Shown here: positions 24,641-34,220 of the stretch, one piece after another | Layout of the letters: every line of letters begins with the position of its first letter | How positions within the stretch are numbered: the first letter of the stretch is position 1 | Position numbers and translations under genes: made by a program | Assembly (NCBI RefSeq): GCF_030272615.1 | Contig: NC_081407.1 | Location: 270,477,870-270,541,869 of the forward strand | Reading direction: 5' to 3' | Source: Cryptomeria japonica | Lineage: Eukaryota > Streptophyta > Pinopsida > Cupressales > Cupressaceae | DNA: 64,000 nucleotides | Notes under the pieces: generated by a model | The model's input: the letters and a program-made list of their open reading frames with translations, nothing else | What the model was told of the DNA's origin: nothing | The model's database searches: none

Positions 24641-25132
24641 GAACTAGGTATTGACCAAGATGTGTGAGACTAGATGAAAATGGAAAGAGTATGGAAGACC
24701 AAGAGTTGAATGGAATGTAAATGAATCTGAGGTGTACTTGCAATGTCCAAAGTGTAAGACCAAATATGTATGTAGTAGAGTAGGCGTGGCTTCCAAAGAG
24801 ATGATAGTTTCTCTTGATGAGGTAAGTTGACCTTGACTCTAAGTAAAACCAAATAAGACCCAAAGGTGATAGACCTTGATGAGGGACCACTTAGCAAAAT
24901 GTTGTTGTATGTAGTGTGTTGACAAAGTATGATGAGGACAAGCATGTGACCTTTGGACTCAAGTTTAGACAAATGTGAATGCAATGTAAGGTGTAAAGCA
25001 ATGATGGAATTTGTGAGACCCAAAGACAGGTTGAATGCTAGATGAAAACTCAGAGAGATAACCTAGGAAGCTCAATAAGTATGAAACTGACTGTTCTTGT
25101 TTGCTGGATTGCAAAAGTTTTTCAATTCTAAA

Positions 25133-25402
25133 CACAGACGTGCCTGTATACTTCACAGACGTGGTTATATGATATAGATGTGGTTTTGTCAGACACAGAC
25201 GCGTTTTTGAAATTTTGTTAATGCAATGTTGCTCAAAAGACACAGACGCATTTCTTCCCTTCATAGACGCGTTTCTATCAGACACATACGCGTTTCTGAA
25301 ATGTTGTAAGTGCAATGTTGCTCAAGAGAACATAGATGTGTTTCTGCCTTTCACAGATGCATTTAGATGACACAGACGCGGTTCTATCAAACGACGCGTT
25401 TC
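25133..25402 (-). repeat. CGCGTCTGTG motif array, gag-proximal
   Basis: About eleven copies of CACAGACGCGTTTCT-like words (plus-strand reading) occur at 25133, 25154, 25194, 25241, 25262, 25283, 25331, 25352, 25371 and 25390, with variants CACAGATGC and CATAGACGC. Longer duplicated units (AATGCAATGTTGCTCAA and AGTGCAATGTTGCTCAA), 88 bp apart, embed some of them. The array begins about 490 bp upstream of the gag ATG. On the gag coding strand the core reads CGCGTCTGTG. Confidence 0.85.
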
Positions 25403-26639
25403 TAAAAACTTAGTGCAATTTTTTTCAATTTGTGAAGTGACTTGTTGTGACCAAATGTGAAATTTTGACTATTTTTCATGACGAGGACACAGTGTTGATG
25501 AGGACTCAATGTTTGCAATTTTTTAGACTCAAAATGACTCAAAGAAAAGTGTGTTGTTTGATGTAAAATTGTTTTGCATACACTAGAAGACACAAAAGAC
25601 ACAATGTTTTGATGTTTGGTCTTGAAATGTTTGACTGTTCAAAATAAGACAAGCACAATTCTTATGGCTGGCCAGGACAATAGTTGTTGATCCCACATGG
25701 GGTTTCCCCCGAGGATACGCTATTCAGAGCGGATACTTAGATGCTTGACCCCAATGGCTCCACCCTCGACACTCATTTCTCGGGGCAGCCAAGCATCAGT
25801 CCCCACGAAAACTCCCTGTGGCAAACTTTGTATCTCTACTAAGAATCATATGTGTGTGGGTCGCTCCAGAGGTCCGACCTCTTGACCCAACAACTAGAAG
25901 GATTTTGGCTTCTAAAACAAAAAGGTGCTAGTAAGGGAATTCGCTCGTGTGGCCATACATGCGGCACTTTCAGCTCTGTAAATACATAAGGCTCCCAGCC
26001 GGTAGGGGTTACGCCCTACAACTGATCAAATAAATTTGATCAAACGGGTTGATGGGGAGACATAGTGTTGGTATGAACTAATCAGCACACGTTATCCATA
26101 GTTTTCACCATGAATACAGTTGTTTATAGTGGTTCGAAAGAGGTGGGTTTTCCTCGCTACCACTTGGGTTGTTCTCTCCTCACTAGTAGTCCTAATGACC
26201 ACATGGGGAGACAGACCCTCTAAAGATTAAACAAAAAGAGCCTATTTCCAAAGACACAAAGGTCACTGGTTCAATTTTAGTGCACCAACTGAAGTGTTTG
26301 CTAATCTATGAAAACAAGGCACACAATAAAAGATCAAAAACCCTTGCCAAGGTCCTGCAACAAAGGTCTATTAGTAGTTTGGATTTTTTCAAATGATCAC
26401 CCCTTCCTGCAAGCACACAAGTTAGGTAAATTTTAGATCCAAAAGACTTTGTGAAATAGGGGCCTTCGCTAAAACAATTTTGCTTTCAAGACAAGTTGCA
26501 CCACTTTTTTTAGCTAGATCTGAAGATGTTAGCTCAATATAAACCAGATCTGAAACATTAAATGCAAGACGAAATGGCGAAAAATGAAAACCTTAAATGA
26601 GGAAGAAAAAAATTTATTTATTTATTTTTTTTTGAAAAA

Positions 26640-27006
26640 CACAAATGCGATTTTACCCTACACAGATGCGATTCCACAACACAGACGCGTTTCTGCAAAA
26701 AAATGCAAAATAGAAAATCCTGCAAGACACAGATGCAATTAAAATGATCACAAACGCGATTAGATCTCACAGACGCAATTAAATTGCCCACATACGCGCC
26801 TATAATGAAAACCTGCAATCTGGAAAATGAAAATACTGTCGGAAACACAAACGCGGTTCAAAGGTTCACAGACGCGATTCGGGAAAATAGACGCGATCTT
26901 GCAATCTGCAAAAAAAATTTGAAATAATGTCGAAGACGTAGACGCGATTCCAGACGTCACAAATGCGGCAGAAAGTCAGAAACGCGATCTTAAAATGCGC
27001 AAACGC
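26640..27006 (-). repeat. CGCGTCTGTG motif array, LTR-proximal
   Basis: About fourteen copies of CACARACGCGATT-like words (plus-strand reading) occur in 365 bp, for example at 26640, 26661, 26680, 26728, 26749, 26768, 26789, 26846, 26867 and 26958. The tail differs from the gag-proximal array (GATT rather than GTTTCT), but the core is the same. The array starts about 115 bp inside the 5' LTR. Confidence 0.85.
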
Positions 27007-27119
27007 AAAAAATTTGAAACGTTGTCGAAAATATCAGATCTGCAACTTCAAAAACACAAAATCTGCAACAAAAGATGTTAAATGCAAAAGGGAGAAGAGT
27101 CCCATTGGGCGTGTCAAAA

Positions 27120-27891
27120 TGTTTACGGTGAAAATGGATAACGACAATAATGAAAGGCTAAATGAATTCAACCACAAAACCCTAGCCTAACAACAACAAA
27201 GATCCACCATAATATATGAAGATTACCTAAGACAATGCAAATCAAATAAAATCACAAAGATTATACCGTCACATATCCAATAGGGTTTGAATCTTCATTC
27301 TTCCTATCTCCATTGATCTTGCTTGATATATTTGCTCTCAGATTTTATGTGCACAAGAGCTCAACAAAGAACGAAAGTGTGGTTGCAAGTAGGATTGCAT
27401 ATGAAAGTTCGAATGCTAGGATGCTTGATTATAATGTGTAGCTGAAGGTTTGATAATGAAGGAAGCATCTCCTTATATATAGAAGACACTATGAGAAACA
27501 GAGGGATAAGATTGAGAGGTGTAAAAGATAAATGGTCGGCTATAATTAGAGGGTAGGTAGAGGAAATAAGAAAATAATGAGAGGCTAGGTAGTGTATGAA
27601 TTAAGAGATGAATGACATGTGTCATAGGTAGAAAAGGATAATGAATTAATTAAATAAATAAAGATTCATTTAATTAATAGAAGAAGTGGGATCAATTAAA
27701 TAAATAAGATATTTATTTAATTTAGGCAAAAGGATAATTTAAATAAATAAAAGTATTTATTTAAATCAGAAATAAGGATAGAAGAGGAGAAATGAATTCA
27801 TTAAATAAATAAAGATTTATTCAATTAATAGAAGAATTAGGCTAAAGTAATTAAATAAATAAATTAGACATGACAATTTTAGGTTTCTACA
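27120..27891 (-). repeat. 5' LTR of the Tat element (772 bp)
   Basis: On the minus strand it runs from TGTAGAAACC to CACCGTAAACA and is nearly colinear with the left copy. It is the promoter-bearing LTR for the minus-strand gag-pol. The LTR shares its outer edge with a second stretch of 3'-internal sequence (27892-28007). Confidence 0.92.
27473..27480 (-). promoter_or_regulatory. TATA box in Tat 5' LTR
   Basis: The minus strand reads ATATATAAGG at the place where the related solo LTR at 54293 has TATATAAGG. Transcription would run leftwards into the leader. Confidence 0.65.
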
Positions 27892-28007
27892 TTTTTCCCC
27901 TCTTTGAGACAATGCAGTTTGTCGCGTTGTTTCAAAGAAGATAATATGAACTGATACAAAGTTGCCCCAAGATGGGAATGATATGCCCCCTCGAGAGATT
28001 GGATAAA
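27892..28007 (-). repeat. Second copy of Tat 3'-internal sequence (polypurine tract side)
   Basis: This 116-bp stretch matches 12483-12600, including the polypurine tract and CCCCCTCGAGAGATTGGAT. It shows that the right LTR also acted as the 3' LTR of another, now deleted, element. Similarity ends abruptly at about 28007. Confidence 0.85.
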
Positions 28008-28461
28008 GATCAATTGAAACTAGTGGAATAAAGGGGGTCAAGTGTGATAGAAAACTTGACATAGGAGGTCAAGATAAATTGGAATCCCTATTGAATGTAT
28101 GTGTAGCAATGGGAGAAATAAATACCATACACATGAGTAGCAAGGGGAGAAATAAATCTCATAGACGAGTGGCAAGGAAACCCCCATTGTCACCATTGTT
28201 TCTTTTACTAGGATGAGAAACTAGAGGAGTCACATTGTTAAAAGTCCTAGAGGTGTTTCCATGAGCTAAGGAATTGATGAAGGAAAAATGAGCAATATTA
28301 ATCATGCAAACACTAGGAACTTGTCGTAGAAAAACCTTTAGCATAAGCCTAGGAAAGGTTTTAGAGGCAAGTAGGAGAAATGATAGGTGAAGTGAAAAAT
28401 AATTATTTAAAAATTTCATATAAAATTCAAATATAATGTTGAGGTAAAATGTCAAATTAAG
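28008..28461. other. Short spacer, no recognised gene
   Basis: It contains a diverged duplication of GGGAGAAATAAAT (about 28108 and 28146). A 98-codon minus-strand open stretch shows no domain I recognise. Confidence 0.5.
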
Positions 28462-28476
28462 AATAATTATTAATTA

Positions 28477-29750
28477 ATATTTTTTTTTATAAGTAAATAG
28501 CTGCTAAGGGGCAGCACCCATCTATATTAATATAAAAGATATTACATAGCAATACTTTTTGGAGTCTGATATAGTAAGACTAAAACTGACCTCCATGATC
28601 TATCACTAGACTGCCCAACTAACTACAAAATGGACCGACAACCTTTGCATTACATCCTACAAAGATACCAAAATCTGCTAGAACAGACAGACCCACCAAC
28701 TAAACCCAACTTATACAGCCTACTAAAGCAGAAAGAGCATAGACACAACCGATCATTTTAAAATACAAGGTTACACCTCTGTAGAGATACAAAAAACAAA
28801 ACCTAGACCATAACTTTACATTGCCCCAACATTTGCATCTTCGAGACCAACGACATCTAGGCTTCTCTCCTCATCCTCCTTTGAATCTTGCTCAAGTGCC
28901 TTAGCTTTCTGGGCCATGTCTTCTCTCAGCATAACTCGACACTCCATTCCATAGTTTGCATGAGCTTCAAAGTCTACCATATCTTCTGGGAGCCGATCAT
29001 CATTCGGGTTCCACTCCTCTCCATGACCAAATCCCCACTCATTATCAGGGTCCTCCTCACCATTTTCCAAAATACCAATGTCCTTCCTGCCATATAAACC
29101 CTCCACCACCACATACTGCCTCCTCCAAGTCTTAATAAAGTCGGGCAGAATGCCTGTAGCCTTTAGCAGGAAAGAGAGATTGCGATCCTTCACATCCCAT
29201 TCAATGACTAGGATCTCCTAATCAAGGACTTGCACAACCATGAATTTTTTAACCTCAACAACTGCACCAAGAGACATGTAATAATTTTACGACAGGGGAG
29301 CGCGTAAATTAGCATCGACATTATCCAAGACAGTGTCAATTTCCCCTAGAAAACAATGCCTGAAGGTCATTTGGGTGATCTTCTTGACTCTCTGCTTGCT
29401 CACCCCCATATAAATTAGCATGTAAACAAACATAGTCTGGATGTCTGAGTTTACCCGATAACGGTGAGAGGCTCTTAGAAATTCACCTCCCAAAATTCTT
29501 TTCATGACATGCATAATGAGGGGATGCTTTGTGGCCATTACTGCAAGCATCCGCTTGTTAGAAATTTCCCCCAAGAATGCCATCTAGCGTTTGGTAGACT
29601 CCAACATAATCGGCGTATCCATCCCTAGCTATACTGCAACACACACCCCAACCACTCCAACCTAGCTCTTAACAACCAAATGCAATATAAAAACAGACAG
29701 CCAGAAAGCCTATAAATAGACTCATACATGTATTCTCATGATCACCGAGG
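28477..29750 (-). mobile_element. Retrotransposed unit with 15-bp target duplication
   Basis: The unit is flanked by AATAATTATTAATTA at 28462-28476 and again at 29751-29765. On the plus strand the left end begins with AT followed by a T run, which corresponds to a poly-A tail on the minus strand. These are marks of LINE-driven target-primed integration. It carries one intron-free ORF (28816-29622) and a 3' UTR with a stem-like AAGGGGCAGC segment. It could be a 5'-truncated LINE whose extra 3' ORF is kept, or a retrocopy of a gene. The related ORF at 46472-47239 lies downstream of LINE RNase H, which favours the first view. Confidence 0.85.
28816..29622 (-). pseudogene. Unrecognised 268-codon ORF in retrotransposed unit
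   Basis: I do not recognise the family. The frame from ATG 29622 to 28816 is continuous apart from three stops (29584 TAG, 29287 TAA, about 29219 TAG), each consistent with a former Gln codon. The N-terminal part reads MLAVMATKHPLIMHVMKRIL, then YRVNSDIQTMFVYMLIYMG. This aligns by eye with KLERMFLTKDPLLLKAVQLV, then YRCRADIYSLLLAWG, in the ORF at 46472, with shared M-TK-PL, LG-E and YR---DI. The C-terminal half is acidic (ILENGEEDPDNEWGFGHGEE) and ends AKALEQDSKEDEERSLD. There is no zinc knuckle and no RT. Confidence 0.6.
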
Positions 29751-29765
29751 AATAATTATTAATTA

Positions 29766-30884
29766 AAATTATTTATATGCAAAACATTAAAAAAATTAAG
29801 GATTAAAGTTAAATCCATAAAATAACTATTAAAATAGTTATCCTTATCCAAGACATTAAACTAAATATCTCATTTTTTTTAATATTATTATTATCCTAAA
29901 AATATTATATTTATTTATTTTAAATTACTCTTTTAAATTTCTTTTAGTATGTTTTATATTAATTTATGTTAACATAAACATAATTATTTTAGATACTTTT
30001 TATAGGTGAATTTGATCAAAGAGACCATACATAAAATATAAAATCCAAAAATTAGATTTTAACTAGTGGCTCCATTGGAAGGCATGCACCCAAAAATCCT
30101 TAAGATTAACTATCTTTTAAGTATATGTTTAAAAAAAAAACTCAAAGGGCAAATGATTTACATGTATACCAAACTTGTACCTATACATATTACATATATT
30201 TATAAGAATTTGGATTTCTATATTTATATTTTATTAAGATGGGATTAATATTGATCTGAACTTATCCCAACACTACCAATCTCAAGAACAACTGACCAAT
30301 CCAACCCCTAGGATAATATAACACCACAAACAAACTTGAGGAACTCAATTCCTTATTTTTATTTCTACATGGATTAAGAATCATCCAGGGCCCAAAGTAA
30401 ATTAGATTGATCGCCATCAAATCTTAATTCTGAAGTGGAAGCCAAATTTTAGCACTACATGATCCAAGCTCCCACCTCCATCTTGGTTTGATTAGAGATT
30501 TTGCCATAAATTTAATGAATTCATTCAATGCCCTAGCCATTGAAAAACTACAACGAACATTGATGGAATACCTTGTAGTGGTGAGCCAAAGCCAAGGACT
30601 CCCCAAGCACCATGCAAATTGTGTGAATCATGATGACAACTTAGGTTTTTTATTTTTTCTTCAAACATTTAAATTTTTTCCCAAAAAGGCAATTTGCCCC
30701 TTCTTGGCCACCATATAAATTATAGGATCCATTATCCCAAATAAATTTGAATTTGTCATTCAAAATGTGTTTTCTATCTAAATATACTCATTTTGGCTCA
30801 ACTATAGCCATTTCTATAATTATTCCACTATACCAAGAAATAAGTTGGTCCTAAATCCCACAATCCTATATGATTATTGTGAGT
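29766..30884. other. AT-rich spacer without genes
   Basis: AT-rich sequence with no domain, terminal repeat or RNA gene that I can identify. A few open stretches of about 60-75 codons have no plausible product. Confidence 0.5.
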
Positions 30885-32666
30885 TAGGAAATTAGGCAAA
30901 TGCATCAAAGCATGAATTAAACGAACCACAGAAGCCTAAATGGTATGAAAATACTCCTAACACATTCAATAAAGGAATGAAGAGAAAATATCAAAAGAGA
31001 ATGCAAACCAAAATGCAGACTTTTCCTTGATTGACCTCTGTTGTTCTTCTTTCTCCTACAAATTGATATTTGTGGATCTCACCTACAAAGCAAGTGTATT
31101 GAAAGAAAGATAATGAGATGATAGCAAAATGATTTAGGCATCGTAAGGATACTCGAATCGTGGTTGTTAAAAATGAGCAATGAGAGCTCAATTTATAAAA
31201 AAATTAGGATTAATTGGATGGCTAAGATTGAAAATATTTTTGGTTAGATGGATGAACCTGATTGAGCACACGATAGAGCTACAATTCGAGGGAGGATGAA
31301 GATAGAAGAAAGGAAATGGGAAGATATTATATGAGAATTAATAATAAATCTTTTCATTATCTTCTCATAAATACCAACTTAGCAAGTTGAAAATATGAGG
31401 AAGATTTTAATAATTAAAAATTATTAAATATTTTCATTTGAAAAGATAAATAGAAGAATTAAAAATAAATTAAATATCCTCTTATAAGAAAATTAATGAA
31501 TTTATTAATTATCTCACAAACAAAAAAAAAAATTGAAGATGCATAATTGATTTTTGAATTTAAAAATTAAAATTAAAAGGATATTGCCAAAATGATTGAT
31601 TTTTGACAATCAAGGAAAATATTAGTTTCCAAATTTGAAAATTATAAGGAATTTTATGAGAATATTTAATAATTTTAAATATCTCCAAGAAAATGTGAGG
31701 TAGGAAATTAGGCAAATGCACCAAAGCATGAATTAAGCCAACCACGAAAGCCTAAATGCTATGAAGATACTTGTAACACATTCAATAAAGGAATGAAGAC
31801 AAAATATCAAAAGAGAATGCAAACCAAAACACGGATATTTCCTTCATTGACCTCCATTGTTCTTCTTTCTCCTTCAAATTGATGTTTGTGGATCTCACCT
31901 ATAAAGCAAGTGTATTGAAAGCGAGATAATGAGATGATAACAAAATAATTTAGGCAGCGTAAGGATACTTGAAGCGTGGTTGTTAAACATGAGCAATGAG
32001 AGCTCAATTTATAGAAAATTTGGGACTGATTGGATGGCTATGATTGAAAAGATATTTGGTTAAATGGATGGACCTTATTGAACCCACAACATAGCTGCCA
32101 TTCAGGGAAAGATGAAGATAGAAGAAAGCAGACGAGAAGATATTATGAGAATAAATAATAAAAATCATTAATTATCTTCTCATAAATACCAAATTAGCAA
32201 GTTGAAAATATCAAGAAGATTTTAATAATTAAAAATTATTAAATATCTTCATTCGAAAATATAAACAGAAGAAATAAAAAATAAATAAATTATCCTCTTA
32301 TAAGAAAATTAATAAATCAGATTTATAAATTATCTCCTCACAAAAAAAGCAGATTTTTGAAGATGCATACCTCATTTTTTAATTTAAAAATTAAAATTAA
32401 AGAGATATTGCCAAAAAGAATGATTTTTGAAAATCAAGGAAAGATATTAGTTTCCAAATTTGAAAATTAGGAGGATTTTATGACAATATTTAATAATTAA
32501 AAATTATTAAATATCTCCAAGAAAATTTTAGGTGGGAAATTAGGAAAATACATCAAATCGTCAATTAAACCAACCACAAAAGCCTTAATGTTATGAAAAT
32601 ACTCCTAACACATTCAATAAAGGAATGAAGATAAAATATCAAAAGAGAATGCAAACCAAAACGCAA
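30885..32666. repeat. Tandem repeat with 0.82-kb unit (2.2 copies)
   Basis: The word TAGGAAATTAGGCAAATGCA begins copies at 30885 and 31701, and a variant (TGGGAAATTAGGAAAATAC) begins a third partial copy at 32533. Periods are 816 and about 832 bp. The third copy stops at about 32666, where Gypsy integrase sequence begins. The unit is AT-rich and non-coding. Confidence 0.85.
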
Positions 32667-32669
32667 TAA

Positions 32670-33017
32670 AAGTTTGGTCCTTGTAAGATCTTGAGGAATT
32701 TTAGTTCTAGAAATGCATATGAAATAGAGCTACCGGATAATCTAAGTATTTCACCTATATTCAACATTGCAGATCTTCATGAGTACCATGACCCCGAATT
32801 CAGCGAGAAAAGTGTTGCATGCCTTGACAGACAATTACCCCGGAAGGAACTAGATCAGATTGAAGAGATTTTGGACAGTGGGATTAGGCGTAGTACCCGG
32901 AATAGTCAGTACAAAGAATATCTTATGAATTGGAAGAGCAGACCAGTTGAAGATTCATCTTGGATTTCTCAAGTAGAGGTAGACCTTCTTGGTTTCCCTC
33001 TGACCCCAACAAAGTGA
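32670..33017 (+). pseudogene. Chromovirus (Ty3/Gypsy) integrase C-terminus and chromodomain
   Basis: The reading KFGPCKIL, then RNAYEIELPDNLSISPIFN, IADLHEYH and DQIEEILDSGIRRSTRNSQY, followed by YLMNWKSRPVEDSSWISQ and TGA at 33015, is the GPY-like end of a chromovirus integrase followed by a chromodomain. The aromatic positions are YLMNWK and DSSWI. Chromodomains target insertion to heterochromatin. The rest of pol is missing. The left edge coincides with the truncated third copy of the 0.82-kb repeat, so this is a fragment left by deletion or recombination. Confidence 0.87.
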
Positions 33018-33092
33018 GAGGCTCACTTTTTCATTAACCCCAAATTTCTTATGCAAGAGCATCCCCAGTTCACAACAATCTTGCATAATCCC

Positions 33093-33800
33093 CTATGTTG
33101 TTACCATCACTGGCAGAGAAAAATGAGTGACCTGAGAGGTTGAAGGTTGATGAGGAGGGACTCGAACATCTACATGATGAGTGCTAAGTAAGGTAAGAAG
33201 TGCATTCACCTTCTACTTAATCATGCTTGTCATCCCATGCCTAATAACTTTGTGATGTCTATCCAAAGCCCTCTGAATGTATGTGAAATTCTGCAACTCC
33301 AGATTATTTTTAATATTGTCATAAATTGAAAGGCACTCAAGCTGGTTGAGAAGGAATTGACGTGGGAAGAGGCCACCAACATGTGCTTGACCCTCCTAGA
33401 GGTCGTACTTCTAGACTGCAAGAAGGAGTTTATTATTAGGCAGAAAAACCTCCTTAACAACTTTACTGGCAATCATCTCCAACAATGAAAGAGATTGTAA
33501 CATATCTAGAGCATTCGAGAGGAAGATTGAAACCATATGTGAAGGAAATATGAGCCTCCTTGCTTGGGGAAACAAGATTTCTTCCCCAATTAAATGTTTG
33601 ATGCTCTTTCAGACCTGATAACTATGAGTGAGGAAAACCTGCCCAAGTTGGTCATCTGAGATATGATCTATGAACGGACGCTCCCATTCTTCCACAAAGA
33701 TGTTGACTCTGAAGTTGCACAACATATACTCCATGTGTTCTCTTCTGCAAGTGAGAAAAGAGTTGTTACTCTGCATGTCCCCTCTGTCGATAGGAAGCAT
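33093..33800 (-). pseudogene. Unrecognised ORF convergent with the chromodomain fragment
   Basis: The minus frame from ATG 33800 to TAG 33093 (236 codons) is coherent except for in-frame stops at 33609 (TGA) and three TAGs further on, all explained by C-to-T change in CGA or CAG. It reads FVEEWERPFIDHISDDQLGQ, LDMLQSLSLLEMIASKVV and LLNQLECLSIYDNIKNNLEL. Upstream of the ATG a cysteine-bearing stretch (FDCRCEM) stays open. I do not recognise a domain. It lies 76 bp from the end of the chromovirus pol fragment on the opposite strand, the same geometry as the antisense PMD gene in the Tat element. Confidence 0.5.
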
Positions 33801-34220
33801 TTCACACCTACAATCAAACCCTGCCTGAAGACTGCACTAATTTGGAACCCTTAATCGAGTGCAGAGACTAAAAAGGATGCAAGTAATAAATTCTGAGAAC
33901 TATCGATTAATGATGATGAATCAACCACATGTATGTTGGATTACAGGTGTAATAAATATCTGCATAACAACAGTAATGAAAGCAAAAAAATAGAGTATGA
34001 GATCGATTACTAAAGATTGTGAAGGCCAAAACCATGCCTTCGCATGAGGCAACTGTGATGAGTGTGCCAATGTTTCCATCTCTTAGTCACCAATTAAACC
34101 AACAAGACCTGCTCCCACATGAAACCGTAGAGTATGTGAGTGAGTAGAGCAAGTTGCATGATTTCCAATCTATGAAGAATAAATAGGATTCAAGTGGCAT
34201 ATATTATAAAGATTAAATCA
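33801..34220. other. Spacer; probable 3' region of the neighbouring LINE
   Basis: No ORF of note. The LINE ORF2 to the right ends at 34221 on the minus strand, so part of this stretch may be its 3' UTR. I could not place the poly-A end. Confidence 0.4.

Larger units (their letters stand above)
24641..27119 (-). other. Long 5' leader of the Tat element
   Basis: The 2.5 kb between gag and the 5' LTR has no good ORF. It contains two motif arrays (25133-25402 and 26640-27006) separated by a more GC-balanced block (25680-26260) with a 10-bp inverted repeat GATCAAATAA/TTTGATC near 26030. The primer-binding site should lie just inside the LTR, where the minus strand reads TTTTGACACGCCCAATGGGA. I could not assign its tRNA. 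Confidence 0.6.
11702..27891 (-). mobile_element. Tat-lineage Ty3/Gypsy retrotransposon with antisense PMD gene (16.2 kb)
   Basis: Direct repeats at 11702-12482 and 27120-27891 (781 and 772 bp; TGTAGA at one end and AACA at the other on the coding strand) frame a minus-strand gag-pol. The domain order is gag, protease, G-patch-like, RT, RNase H, archaeal-type RNase H, integrase, which defines the Tat lineage of plant Ty3/Gypsy. A long 5' leader (24641-27119) and a 4.6-kb 3' region carrying an antisense ORF explain the size. All ORFs contain stops or frameshifts. Flanking bases do not form a 5-bp target duplication. Beyond the right LTR, 3'-internal sequence recurs, so the structure is a recombined or tandem one rather than a simple insertion. 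Confidence 0.92.

Noticed and set aside
25940-26040. tRNA-like segment near GGCTCCCAGCCGGTAGGGG
   Set aside because: I could not fold a complete cloverleaf with proper arms and anticodon. It is more likely part of the Tat leader.
25133-27006. CRISPR-like spacing of CACAGACGCG words
   Set aside because: Repeats are too short and variable, spacing is irregular, no cas genes are present, and the host is a plant.
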